A stretch of 22,466 nucleotides of DNA, from the NCBI GenBank assembly GCA_021777285.1, contig JAJYDR010000021.1, positions 1 through 22,466 of the forward strand. The letters run 5' to 3'. Each line of letters starts with the position of its first letter. The stretch's first letter is position 1. Both the position numbers and the translations under genes were made by a program. Below the pieces are notes generated by a model that worked only from the letters and a program-made list of their open reading frames with translations, was not told the origin of the DNA and did no database searches. Positions 7,075 through 15,085 of the stretch are shown here, piece by piece. This stretch comes from Actinomycetes bacterium (GTDB taxonomy: Bacteria > Actinomycetota > Acidimicrobiia > Acidimicrobiales > RAAP-2).

Positions 7075-8728
7075 CGAACGCGTGCGGATCACCTTCCTCG
7101 GTGGTCTCGGTGAGATTGGCCGGAACTGCCTCGCGCTCGAGCAGGATGGCCGCATCGTCGTGATCGACGCCGGTCTCATGTTCCCCGAGCCCACCATGTA
7201 CGGCGTCGATTTGATCCTGCCCGACTTCCGGTGGTTGATCGAACGACGCGACCGGGTCGACGGCATCGTGTTGACCCACGGTCACGAGGACCACACCGGC
7301 GCCCTGCGGTACCTCATCAAGGACGTCAACGTCCCGATCTACGGCTCCGCGCTCACCGTGGGATTCGCCCGGCACCGACTGAGCGAGGCGAAGCTGGCCG
7401 CCAAGTGCACCTTCATCGAGGTCGCCGACGGCGAGCGTCGTCGCATCGGTCCCTTCGAATTTGAATTCATCCCCGTAACCCACTCGGTACCGAGCGCGCA
7501 CGCGCTGGCTGTGCGGACCTCGGTGGGCATCGTGGTGCACTCGGGCGACTTCAAGTTGGACCAGACCCCGATCGACAACCGTCGCACGGACCTGGCTCGA
7601 CTCGGGGCGATCGGTGACGAAGGCGTCGCACTGCTGCTGTGTGATTCGACGAACGCCGAGGAGCCGGGGTTCACTAACTCCGAGCGCACGGTGGGCGGCG
7701 CGCTGCGCCGGCTCTTCCTCGAACGGCCCGAGCGGCGCATGGTCGTCGCGTGCTTCGCGAGCCACATCCATCGGGTCCAGCAGATCATCGACGTCGCGCG
7801 CGAGCAGGGGCGCAAAGTCGCTCTCATGGGACGCTCCATGGAGGCGAACGTCAAGTTAGCGCGCAAACTGCACCTCTTGCACGCCGACGCGGCAGACTTC
7901 ATCGACATCGAGACCGTTGATCGCTACGAGCCCGGCCAGGTCTGCGTGATCTGCACCGGCAGTCAGGGCGAACCGATGGCGGCGCTGACCAAGATGTCCC
8001 GCGGCGATGCGCGATCCTTGCGCGTGGGTGTCAACGACACCGTGATCCTGAGTTCGCACCCCATCCCCGGCAACGAATGGTCAGTGGGGCGTGTCATCGA
8101 CGATTTGCACCGAGCTGGAACCGAGGTCATCGATTCGAGCCAGGAGCCCGTCCACGCGTCGGGCCACGCCCGCCAGGGTGAGCTCCGTACCTTCCACCAG
8201 CTCGTTCGCCCACGTAACTTCGTTCCGGTGCATGGGGAGTACCGCCACCTCGTCCACCACGCCGAACTCGCGCGGACGATGGGACTGTCCAATAAGCACA
8301 TCCTGCTCTGCGAGGACGGTGACCAGATCGAGGTTCGCGCCGATGGGATCCGCCGCGCCGGCGAGGTGCCGGCGGGTCTGCACTACATCGACGGTTCGGC
8401 GGGCGACCTCGACGAACGGCCACTCGAGGAGCGACGGATGCTCGCCGAGTTCGGCGTACTGCTGTTGTCGGCGGGCGTGGATGGCGAACTCGCGCGGATC
8501 GTCCAGCCGGTACGGGTTGTCGCACGTGGCTGGTTCGACGGCGAGACGGACCGGCAATTGATTGCCACGGTCACCGAGGCCGTTCGCGACGCGATCGATG
8601 AGGCGCTCGCCGACGGCGAGCGCGACGAAGGAGCGCTTAACAAGGCCGCTCAACGGGCCGCGGGGCGTCTGCTCGGTCAGCGCTTCCGGCGTCAGCCAGT
8701 GCTGATGACCGCCGTGGTCGTCTACTGA
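7067..8728 (+). CDS. rnj: Ribonuclease J
   Basis: RNase J is a metallo-beta-lactamase/beta-CASP nuclease with endo- and 5'-3' exonuclease activity on RNA. From GTG 7067 the protein has 553 residues, the normal size. It begins with the family-typical ITFLGGLGEIGRN, then IDAGLMFP. The zinc motif HGHEDH has H71, H73, D75 and H76. Further family blocks are HSGDFKLD, DSTNAE, the beta-CASP segment around CTGSQGEP, and SGHARQGEL with VPVHGEYRHL. The C-terminal region follows after about residue 450. The reading frame stays open far upstream inside dapA, but family alignment begins at 7067; GTG 7082 is an alternative start. The start overlaps dapA by eight bases, so the two are probably co-transcribed. 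Together with PNPase it gives the window both 5' and 3' exoribonuclease activities. Confidence 0.96.
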   Translation: MANERVRITFLGGLGEIGRNCLALEQDGRIVVIDAGLMFPEPTMYGVDLILPDFRWLIERRDRVDGIVLTHGHEDHTGALRYLIKDVNVPIYGSALTVGFARHRLSEAKLAAKCTFIEVADGERRRIGPFEFEFIPVTHSVPSAHALAVRTSVGIVVHSGDFKLDQTPIDNRRTDLARLGAIGDEGVALLLCDSTNAEEPGFTNSERTVGGALRRLFLERPERRMVVACFASHIHRVQQIIDVAREQGRKVALMGRSMEANVKLARKLHLLHADAADFIDIETVDRYEPGQVCVICTGSQGEPMAALTKMSRGDARSLRVGVNDTVILSSHPIPGNEWSVGRVIDDLHRAGTEVIDSSQEPVHASGHARQGELRTFHQLVRPRNFVPVHGEYRHLVHHAELARTMGLSNKHILLCEDGDQIEVRADGIRRAGEVPAGLHYIDGSAGDLDERPLEERRMLAEFGVLLLSAGVDGELARIVQPVRVVARGWFDGETDRQLIATVTEAVRDAIDEALADGERDEGALNKAAQRAAGRLLGQRFRRQPVLMTAVVVY

Positions 8729-8729
8729 T

Positions 8730-9494
8730 TCAGGAGTCGGACTTGTCCGGCTCGCCGTGGTCGGCGTTCGGTCGACCGAGTCGCCAGTACGCCTTGTGAC
8801 TGATGTCCTGGTCACGAAGACCCCGGTCGCGCAGCGCGTCACGTATGGCGCGCACCACCGAGAACTCGCCCAACACGTAGGCGTGACCCTGGTCCGGCGG
8901 GAAGGCGAAAGCGCTCAGTCCGCTCAGCAGACCGGCGGGATCGTTGCGACTGCGGTCGCGCCGGTCCACGAAGATACCGGTGACGCCGAGTCCCTCGTCG
9001 AAGTCGGCGGTCAAGGCGTCGTCGTCCTCGTCAATCTCGACGATGAAGATGGCCCGACCAGGGGTCTCGATACTCTGGGCGAGACGGAAGAAGGCGGCTA
9101 GCCCGCTCACGTCGCCGATGAACAGGTGCCAGTCGGCCGACTCGGCCAGGGTGATCTTGCCCCGAGGACCGATGACGTCGACCGCGTCGCCGACCGCTGC
9201 CGACTGGGCCCAGGCGCTTCCCGCGCCGACGTGGTCGGTACTCACCCAAATCGAGAACCGATGGTTGTCGTAGTCCACCGAGCGAACCGTGTAGCGGCGA
9301 CGGACGTGATGACCGTCGTGGCGAACCCGGACCATGACATCATTGCCCGGCACGCCCGCGAGTCGTGGGTCACCGTGCAGCACGACCTCGTGCAGTGACA
9401 CGCAGATCGGTCGGGCGCTCACGACGGTACACGAGGCGGCGCGCGCGCCGAGGCGTTCGGCGAGTTCGGTGGAGGAGCGATGGGCTGATGGCAC
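8730..9494 (-). CDS. Siderophore-interacting flavoprotein (SIP/ViuB family)
   Basis: Members of this family use FAD and NAD(P)H to reduce ferric siderophores and release iron in the cytosol. The 254-residue product has an N-terminal FAD-binding barrel with RRYTV (66-70) and GPRGK (109-113). A C-terminal SIP domain follows with GDVSGLAAFF (127-136), the LGE segment (208-210), and the family-typical KAYWRLGRPN (234-243) followed by DHGE. The GTG start lacks a Shine-Dalgarno site but has TAGGCT six bases upstream. The gene is convergent with rnj, with one base between the stop codons, and divergent from ftsK. No siderophore biosynthesis or transport gene is nearby, so its substrate is unknown. 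It is an insert in the otherwise conserved rnj-ftsK neighbourhood. Confidence 0.86.
   Translation of the reverse strand: MPSAHRSSTELAERLGARAASCTVVSARPICVSLHEVVLHGDPRLAGVPGNDVMVRVRHDGHHVRRRYTVRSVDYDNHRFSIWVSTDHVGAGSAWAQSAAVGDAVDVIGPRGKITLAESADWHLFIGDVSGLAAFFRLAQSIETPGRAIFIVEIDEDDDALTADFDEGLGVTGIFVDRRDRSRNDPAGLLSGLSAFAFPPDQGHAYVLGEFSVVRAIRDALRDRGLRDQDISHKAYWRLGRPNADHGEPDKSDS
8735..8752 (+). terminator. Possible rnj terminator inside SIP gene end
   Basis: AGTCGGAC (8735-8742) and GTCCGGCT (8745-8752) pair over eight positions with one G-U. The stem starts six bases after the rnj stop, within the last codons of the opposite-strand gene. The loop is tight and no T-tract follows. Confidence 0.3.
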
Positions 9495-9500
9495 GTCGCA

Positions 9501-9506
9501 AGCCTA
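9501..9506 (-). promoter_or_regulatory. Putative -10 element of the SIP gene
   Basis: On the minus strand TAGGCT lies six bases before the GTG at 9494. Same arrangement as at dapA, thrB and dapD. Confidence 0.45.
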
Positions 9507-9522
9507 ATGGTGGGTAAAGAGC

Positions 9523-9538
9523 CCGGCGAGAACGCCGG
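9523..9538. repeat. Inverted repeat between divergent SIP gene and ftsK
   Basis: CCGGCG (9523-9528) and CGCCGG (9533-9538) form a 6-bp stem with loop AGAA in the 63-base divergent intergenic space. It lies upstream of both putative -10 elements, so it could be a shared operator, but it may be chance in GC-rich DNA. Confidence 0.25.
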
Positions 9539-9543
9539 TTCGG

Positions 9544-9549
9544 TAAGTT
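9544..9549 (+). promoter_or_regulatory. Putative -10 element of ftsK
   Basis: TAAGTT lies eight bases before the ATG at 9558, a slightly longer gap than at the other genes of this type. Confidence 0.4.
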
Positions 9550-9557
9550 GAGTGGGT

Positions 9558-11915
9558 ATGGCCGCACCCCGACACGCGAAGAAGACATCGGCGCGCGCTG
9601 GGTCAACGGGCAGTCGGACCCGCGCGAAACAGCCGCCATCACTGTGGCAGCGTCACGGCCGTGACGTCTGGGTACTCGTCCTCGTGGTGTTCGGCATCCT
9701 GATCGGTCTCGCCGAGGTACATGCGCTCGGGCCGTTCGGTCGTTGGCTCGCCAGCGTCGTCGGTGACCTGCTCGGGGTCGGACGTGTCATCTTGCCGCTC
9801 GTGCTCATCGGGCTCGGGGTGGCGATCCTCTGGGGCAAGGTCGAAGTCGACAACGCACGCCTCGGGTGGGGGCTCGCACTAGGACTCATCAGCGTGGCCG
9901 GACTCGGCGACCTGATCGGGGGGCGACCGTCGACGAGTGCCACGGCGCGTGAACTCGGTCGAGCCGGCGGCTGGCTCGGCGTCGTCGTCGGGGGCGGTCT
10001 CGTCCGCGGACTCGGCGAGGTCGGCGCCATCGTGGTGTTGTTGGCGGTGTTGGTCGTGGCGGTGATCGTCACCACCGGTATCGGCTTACGTACCCTCGCG
10101 GGGGCGAGCGTGCGCGCCATTCGCGTGGTCGTTCGTTCCCTCGGTCGTTGGTGGTCCAGTCGGCCTCGCCCCGCGGAGTCCGATGAAGCAGTGGCGACCC
10201 TCGCACCCGCGAAACCCCGACGCACGCGCTCGCCGCGCAACGACGAGACATCCCCGGGACAGGACGCCGCCGAGCCCGAGGCGACGCCCTGGCCAACGGA
10301 GGAGTCGTCCGATGAGGGCGCCCTCGACGCAAACGGCGACGAGTGGGCACCCGTCGAGGTCGCCGTCGCGCCCGCGCCGGTGGTCGTACCCGACGCGCAC
10401 GAGACGTCCTGGTCGTTGCCGCCGTTGACGCTGCTCACCCGTACGCGCGAGCAGCGTCAGGACCGAGCGAGCGTGGAGCGCGCGGGCGCCGAGCTCGTCG
10501 AGGCGCTCGCGGCCCACGGGGTCGAGACGGTCCTCGTCGGTTTCACCGTCGGTCCGACCGTCACACGATTCGAGCTCGAACTCGGACCCGGGATCAAGGT
10601 CGCCCGACTCACCGCGCTCAGCCGGGATATCGCGTACGCAATGGCCACTCCGGACGTGCGCATCCTCGCACCGATCCCGGGACGCTCGGCCATCGGTGTC
10701 GAAGTGCCGAACCGGAACCGGACGCTCGTTGCCCTCGGCGACCTGCTCGCCACCGACGAGGCCCGCGACGCCCATCATCCCCTCGACGTGCCGATCGGTC
10801 GCGACATCGCGGGTCAGACGGTCATCGTCAACCTCGGCGAGATGCCCCACGTACTGATCTCGGGAGCGACGGGCGCGGGCAAGAGCTCGTGCATCAACTC
10901 ACTGGTGACCGCGCTCGTGATGCGAGCCAACCCCGAACAGGTCCGACTACTCCTGATCGACCCCAAGCGCGTCGAGATGGGCCACTACCAGGATCTCCCA
11001 CACCTGCTCGCGCCGGTGGTGGTCGACCCGAAGAAGGCGGCCGGGGCGCTGGCCTGGGCCGTGAAGGAGATGGAGCGGCGCTACGACGTGCTCGCCGCCT
11101 GCGGGGCGCGCGACCTGACCGGCTACAAGCAGATGATCGATCGGGGCGAGCTTGATCCCGGCCCCACGATCGCCGAGGAGGTCGGCGAGGCGATCGAACG
11201 TGCGACGGGTCTCGCCTCGGACGCCCCTCGACCCACTGGACCCGAGCAGATGCCCTACATCGTCATCGTCGTCGATGAGCTCAACGACCTAATGATGGTG
11301 GCTGCGCGGGACGTGGAGGACTCGGTCGTGCGAATCGCACAGATGGCCCGGGCGGTCGGGATCCACCTGGTGCTCGCGACCCAACGGCCGAGCGTCGACG
11401 TGATCACGGGCGTCATCAAGGCGAACGTCCCAAGTCGAATGGCCTTTGCCGTGTCCTCGCTCGCCGACAGCCGGGTGATCCTCGACCAGGCCGGCGCCGA
11501 GCGGTTGGTGGGCAAGGGCGACATGCTGCTCGTCACCGCCACCAGCAACATCGCTCGACGGATTCAGTCGCCGTGGGTCTCCGAGGTCGAAGTCCAGCGC
11601 GTCGTCGAGTACTGGCGGGCCCAAGGCGGTCGGCGCGAGACCGTGGTCGCGCTCGACGTGCCCGTCGAGCGGGGAGGGCCCGGCGGCGGGGGCGGGGATG
11701 ACGACGAGGTACTGCGTCAGGCCCGCGAACTCGTGATCCGAACACAGTCGGGATCGACGTCGATGCTCCAGCGCAAGTTGCGCGTCGGCTTCGCGCGTGC
11801 CGGTCGACTCATGGATCAGCTCGAGCAAGAGGGCGTCGTCGCCGCGGGTGACGGGTCCAAGGCGCGCAAAGTTCTGATCACGCGCGAGGAGTACTTCCCC
11901 GACGAAGACCGCTGA
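9558..11915 (+). CDS. ftsK: DNA translocase FtsK/SpoIIIE
   Basis: FtsK is a septum-anchored hexameric motor that pumps chromosome ends into daughter cells during division. From ATG 9558 it has 785 residues (GTG 9552 would add two). A basic N-terminus is followed by about four hydrophobic segments within residues 30-190. An acidic, proline-rich linker runs to about 275. The alpha/beta motor then carries Walker A GATGAGKSS, with K442, and Walker B IVIVVDEL followed by NDLMM. A further hallmark is ATQRPSVDVITG. The C-terminal gamma winged helix contains GSTSMLQRKLRVGFARAGR and EGVVA. Before Walker B there is a loop of about 40 residues after GYKQMIDRGE. Position between rnj and miaB agrees with actinobacterial order. 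Confidence 0.96.
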   Translation: MAAPRHAKKTSARAGSTGSRTRAKQPPSLWQRHGRDVWVLVLVVFGILIGLAEVHALGPFGRWLASVVGDLLGVGRVILPLVLIGLGVAILWGKVEVDNARLGWGLALGLISVAGLGDLIGGRPSTSATARELGRAGGWLGVVVGGGLVRGLGEVGAIVVLLAVLVVAVIVTTGIGLRTLAGASVRAIRVVVRSLGRWWSSRPRPAESDEAVATLAPAKPRRTRSPRNDETSPGQDAAEPEATPWPTEESSDEGALDANGDEWAPVEVAVAPAPVVVPDAHETSWSLPPLTLLTRTREQRQDRASVERAGAELVEALAAHGVETVLVGFTVGPTVTRFELELGPGIKVARLTALSRDIAYAMATPDVRILAPIPGRSAIGVEVPNRNRTLVALGDLLATDEARDAHHPLDVPIGRDIAGQTVIVNLGEMPHVLISGATGAGKSSCINSLVTALVMRANPEQVRLLLIDPKRVEMGHYQDLPHLLAPVVVDPKKAAGALAWAVKEMERRYDVLAACGARDLTGYKQMIDRGELDPGPTIAEEVGEAIERATGLASDAPRPTGPEQMPYIVIVVDELNDLMMVAARDVEDSVVRIAQMARAVGIHLVLATQRPSVDVITGVIKANVPSRMAFAVSSLADSRVILDQAGAERLVGKGDMLLVTATSNIARRIQSPWVSEVEVQRVVEYWRAQGGRRETVVALDVPVERGGPGGGGGDDDEVLRQARELVIRTQSGSTSMLQRKLRVGFARAGRLMDQLEQEGVVAAGDGSKARKVLITREEYFPDEDR

Positions 11916-11956
11916 TACTGGGTCGGTTGATTCATGGTGCGGCACCGGCGAACGCC

Positions 11957-11962
11957 TACGCT
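11957..11962 (+). promoter_or_regulatory. Putative -10 element of thrB
   Basis: TACGCT lies six bases before the ATG at 11969. The same hexamer forms the -10 of the lexA promoter in this window. Its position supports ATG 11969 rather than the upstream in-frame TTG at 11927 as the thrB start. Confidence 0.5.
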
Positions 11963-11968
11963 GATTCC

Positions 11969-12814
11969 ATGATCGCGCGGGTGCCGGCCAGTTCGGCGAA
12001 CTTGGGGCCGGGCTTTGACGCGCTGGCGGTGGCGCTCAATCGCTACGTCGAGGTCGAGGTACGCGACGCCGACGAGTTCTCCATCGTCACCAGTGGTTAT
12101 GGCGCGGGTCGTTTCGACGACGAGAACCACCTCGGGGCCAGAGTCGCGGCGTCGGTGCTCGGGCACCAGCGCTTCGCCATTCGTGTCGACTCACAGATCC
12201 CACTCTCGCGCGGCCTCGGCTCCTCGGCGTCCTTGGCGCTCGCGGCCGCTGCGGCGGCGGGCGCTGCGGACGCGCTCGCGATCGCGGTGGCGATTGACGG
12301 GCACGCCGAGAACGCGGCCGCGTCGTGGCGCGGCGGACTCGTCGTGGCGGGTCAGCGTGACGGGACGGTCGCCGTGGCCGATCTCGCGCTCGATGACGTA
12401 TGGCGCTTCGTAGTCGTCATCCCCGAGGTCGAACTCGCGACGGCCGAGGCGCGCCGGGTCCTACCCGATCGGGTCCCGTTCGCCGACGCGGTGGCGAACC
12501 TGACCGCGCTAGGGCTGTTGATCCCCGGCCTCGCGGATCACCGTGTCTTCACGTCGTGGTCGATGGACGATCGACTGCACCAGCCGTACCGGTCGGCGTT
12601 GTTGCCGATAGCCGATTCGATGCTGAAGGCGCTGCGCGACGCCGGCGCGCACGGGGCGTGTTGGTCGGGGGCCGGTTCGACGATGCTCGGACTGGCGACG
12701 GTGGACGCGGCCGCAGCGGTGGCCGAGGGTGCGAGGCGCACTCTCGCGGACCACGGGGTGGCGGGTTCGGTGGCGATCCTCGAGGCCGACCGGATCGGGG
12801 CGGTCGTCTCTTGA
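11969..12814 (+). CDS. thrB: Homoserine kinase
   Basis: ThrB phosphorylates homoserine with ATP, the step before threonine synthase. The 281-residue protein is a GHMP kinase. PASSANLGPGFD lies at 6-17, the ATP-binding glycine loop GLGSSA at 82-87, and the homoserine-kinase signature GHAENAAASWRGG at 111-123. The third motif SGAGSTML sits at 233-240. I chose ATG 11969 because the family similarity starts there. The frame is open further upstream, but that extension looks non-coding. The stop overlaps the start of an RhtA-like exporter gene (TTGA), placing a kinase that consumes homoserine beside a probable homoserine/threonine exporter. Neither thrC nor hom is in the window. Other GHMP kinases share some motifs; homoserine kinase is clearly the best fit. 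Confidence 0.9.
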   Translation: MIARVPASSANLGPGFDALAVALNRYVEVEVRDADEFSIVTSGYGAGRFDDENHLGARVAASVLGHQRFAIRVDSQIPLSRGLGSSASLALAAAAAAGAADALAIAVAIDGHAENAAASWRGGLVVAGQRDGTVAVADLALDDVWRFVVVIPEVELATAEARRVLPDRVPFADAVANLTALGLLIPGLADHRVFTSWSMDDRLHQPYRSALLPIADSMLKALRDAGAHGACWSGAGSTMLGLATVDAAAAVAEGARRTLADHGVAGSVAILEADRIGAVVS

Positions 12815-13683
12815 CATCGTCGCAAGTGCGCCGGCGGACCCTCGCCGGTGTCGCCTTCCTTCTCGCGGGAACGACCACGATCCAGTGGTCGGCGGCGCTG
12901 GTCATGCCGGTCTTCCTACGGATCGGTCCGTCCGCGTCGAGCGCGTGGCGCTTCCTCTTTGGCGCCGCTGCCCTGCTCGCGGTGTCGCGGCCCCGGGTCC
13001 GCGCCTGGACGAGGCATCAGTGGGTCGGGGCTGGCGCGCTGGGTGCGTCGACGGCGTTCATGGGGTTTTGCTTCTACCAGTCGATCGCGCGGATCCCGCT
13101 CGGTACGGCGGTTGCGATCGAGTACCTAGGCCCGTTCCTCGTGGCGGCGCTCGCCAAACGGTCACGCCGCCACTACGTGTTCGTCGCCTTGGCTGGGGCG
13201 GGGGTGGTGGCGCTCGCGCGGCCGGGTGGCGGCGTGACACTGATCGGTGTGCTCTTCGCCCTCGGGTCGGGCGCCGGGTGGGCCGGCTACGCCTTCGCGT
13301 CGCATCGCGTGGGCGGCTCGATTGAGGGCTTCGGCGGACTGGCCGTGGCGATGTCGATCGCGGCGTTGGTGACCGCCCCGTTCGCCATCGCGTCGGCTCA
13401 TGTGTTCATAGCGCGACCGTGGCTCGGCGGGCGCATGGCGTTGGTGGGCGTCGCGGCGATCGGGCTCGGCTTCGGGATGGAGATGCAGGCGCTGCGCCGG
13501 ATAAAACCGAGCGTGGTGAGCGTGCTCATCGCACTCGATCCAGCGATCGCCTTCCTGATGGGCTGGTTGTTCATCAACCAGGGTGTATCGGTCACGGACC
13601 TGGTTGGCTTGGCGTGCGTCGTGGGGGCCGGTGTCGGGGTGACCTACGACGTCACCCGAGGCGTCGTACCGGTCGCTCAGTAG
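12811..13683 (+). CDS. RhtA-like EamA-family amino-acid exporter
   Basis: The product has 290 residues and about ten hydrophobic segments arranged as two EamA repeats, the usual size for this inner-membrane transporter family. It is closest in feel to RhtA, the threonine/homoserine exporter. Shared segments are FYQSIARIPLGTAVAIEYLGP in the first half (compare FYLSIQTVPLGIAVALEF in E. coli RhtA) and MQALRRIKPSVVSVLIALDP in the second. TTG 12811 overlaps the thrB stop by four bases; GTG 12826 is the alternative start. Lying directly behind thrB, it probably relieves accumulation of homoserine or threonine, but the substrate is inferred from similarity and context only. Confidence 0.82.
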   Translation: MTSSQVRRRTLAGVAFLLAGTTTIQWSAALVMPVFLRIGPSASSAWRFLFGAAALLAVSRPRVRAWTRHQWVGAGALGASTAFMGFCFYQSIARIPLGTAVAIEYLGPFLVAALAKRSRRHYVFVALAGAGVVALARPGGGVTLIGVLFALGSGAGWAGYAFASHRVGGSIEGFGGLAVAMSIAALVTAPFAIASAHVFIARPWLGGRMALVGVAAIGLGFGMEMQALRRIKPSVVSVLIALDPAIAFLMGWLFINQGVSVTDLVGLACVVGAGVGVTYDVTRGVVPVAQ

Positions 13684-13686
13684 GCT
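13681..13686 (+). promoter_or_regulatory. Putative -10 element of miaB
   Basis: TAGGCT lies seven bases before the GTG at 13694; its TAG is also the stop codon of the exporter gene. Confidence 0.45.
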
Positions 13687-13693
13687 GGACGGC

Positions 13694-15085
13694 GTGTCAA
13701 CGCCGCGCACCTTCGCCATTCGCACCTTCGGCTGCCAGATGAACGAGCACGACTCGGAGCGTTTGGCCGGCCTGTTGGTGAACGAAGGGCTCACGCCGAC
13801 GACGAACGAGGCCGAGGCGGACGTGGTGATCTTCAACACCTGCACGATCCGTGAGAACGCCGACCTCAAGCTCTACAGCGCGCTCGGGCACCTCAAAGCA
13901 GCCAAGGTCGCGCGGCCGTCGATGCAGATCGCGGTGGGTGGCTGCATGGCCCAGCACGAACGCGGCCGGATCCTCGAACGAGCTGGGTGGGTGGACGTCG
14001 TCTTTGGCACCCACAACCTGAACGATGCGCCGGCGCTCTTGCGTCGCGCCCGGGTTGAAGGTGCGATCGTGGAAGTCGTCGATGCGCCCGACCCCGTCGT
14101 CACCCGCGACATGGCCCCCGCGCTAAGCGCGGTGCGCGAGTTCCCGTGGGCGGCGTGGATGACAATCCAGACGGGCTGTGATAATTCGTGCAGCTACTGC
14201 ATTGTGCCCGACGTGCGCGGCGGCGAGATCAGCCGGCCGTTGGCGGACCTTGTTGCCGAGACGCGGATGCTGGCGGCGTCGGGGGTCACCGAGATCACGG
14301 TGCTCGGCCAGAACGTGAACTCCTACGGCCGGGACCTGACCAAGCGTCGACCACTCTTCGCCGACCTGCTGCGGGCGCTCGGCGAGGTCGAGGGCATCGA
14401 GCGGATCCGATTCACCAGCCCGCATCCGAAGGACCTGCGGCCCGAGACGATCGCGGCCATGGCCGAGACGGCGTCGGTGTGCCCCCAACTCCACCTCCCG
14501 CTGCAATCGGGATCGAATCGTGTCCTAACCGCGATGCGCCGGGGCTACAGCGCCGAGCGCTACCTCGAGCGACTGGCCGCGGCGCGCGCGGCCATCGCGG
14601 ACCTAGCGGTCACGACTGACCTAATCGTCGGTTACCCCGGGGAGACCGACGAGGACTTCGAAGCCACACTCGCGGTCGTGGCCGAGGCGAACTACGACTC
14701 GGCCTACACGTTCATCTTCTCGCCGCGTGACGGGACTCGCGCCGCTGCGATGGTCGAGGAGTTCGTCCCCGACGAGGTCATCAAGGACCGGTTTGAGCGC
14801 TTGAAGCACGTGTTGGACCGTTCGGCGCTGCGCGCGCACGTCGCACGCGAAGGTCGCCTCGAGGAGGTCTTGCTCGAGGGTCCGTCGCGCCGATCGGAGA
14901 GCCGGTGGTCGGGACGCACGCGACAGGGCAAGCTCGTGCACGTCGATACCGACGCGCAGCTGCGGCCGGGTGCGCTCGTCGAGGTGTACATCGACCACGG
15001 CGCGCCGTACCACCTGATGGGTCACGTCACCCGGGTCATCCGGCCGCCGCGTCACAAGGTGCGCATCGCCCTCAGCGTCTCGTGA
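13694..15085 (+). CDS. miaB: tRNA 2-methylthioadenosine synthase MiaB
   Basis: MiaB is a radical-SAM enzyme that adds a methylthio group to isopentenyl-A37 of tRNAs reading UNN codons. The 463 residues have three parts. The N-terminal UPF0004 domain binds one iron-sulfur cluster through C14, C50 and C84. The radical-SAM core carries C162-x3-C166-x2-C169 in TGCDNSCSYCIVP. The C-terminal TRAM domain for RNA binding lies at about 390-455 (RQGKLVHV to HLMGHV). RFTSPHPKDL and LHLPLQSGSNR are typical core motifs. The GTG start is 10 bases after the exporter stop and seven bases after a TAGGCT element. The stop overlaps the start of miaA, whose product makes the substrate for MiaB, so the two are almost certainly co-expressed. 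Confidence 0.97.
   Translation: MSTPRTFAIRTFGCQMNEHDSERLAGLLVNEGLTPTTNEAEADVVIFNTCTIRENADLKLYSALGHLKAAKVARPSMQIAVGGCMAQHERGRILERAGWVDVVFGTHNLNDAPALLRRARVEGAIVEVVDAPDPVVTRDMAPALSAVREFPWAAWMTIQTGCDNSCSYCIVPDVRGGEISRPLADLVAETRMLAASGVTEITVLGQNVNSYGRDLTKRRPLFADLLRALGEVEGIERIRFTSPHPKDLRPETIAAMAETASVCPQLHLPLQSGSNRVLTAMRRGYSAERYLERLAAARAAIADLAVTTDLIVGYPGETDEDFEATLAVVAEANYDSAYTFIFSPRDGTRAAAMVEEFVPDEVIKDRFERLKHVLDRSALRAHVAREGRLEEVLLEGPSRRSESRWSGRTRQGKLVHVDTDAQLRPGALVEVYIDHGAPYHLMGHVTRVIRPPRHKVRIALSVS

Noticed and set aside
6319..7266. Minus-strand frame of 315 codons across dapA and rnj
   Set aside because: Runs antisense to two clear genes and has an arginine-rich, motif-free translation.
12400..12810. 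N-terminal extension of the RhtA-like exporter
   Set aside because: It is the shifted frame of thrB; membrane segments and family similarity begin after 12811.
13162..13869. Minus-strand frame of 235 codons across the exporter and miaB
   Set aside because: Antisense to two supported genes, composition dominated by Arg, His and Asp, no motif.
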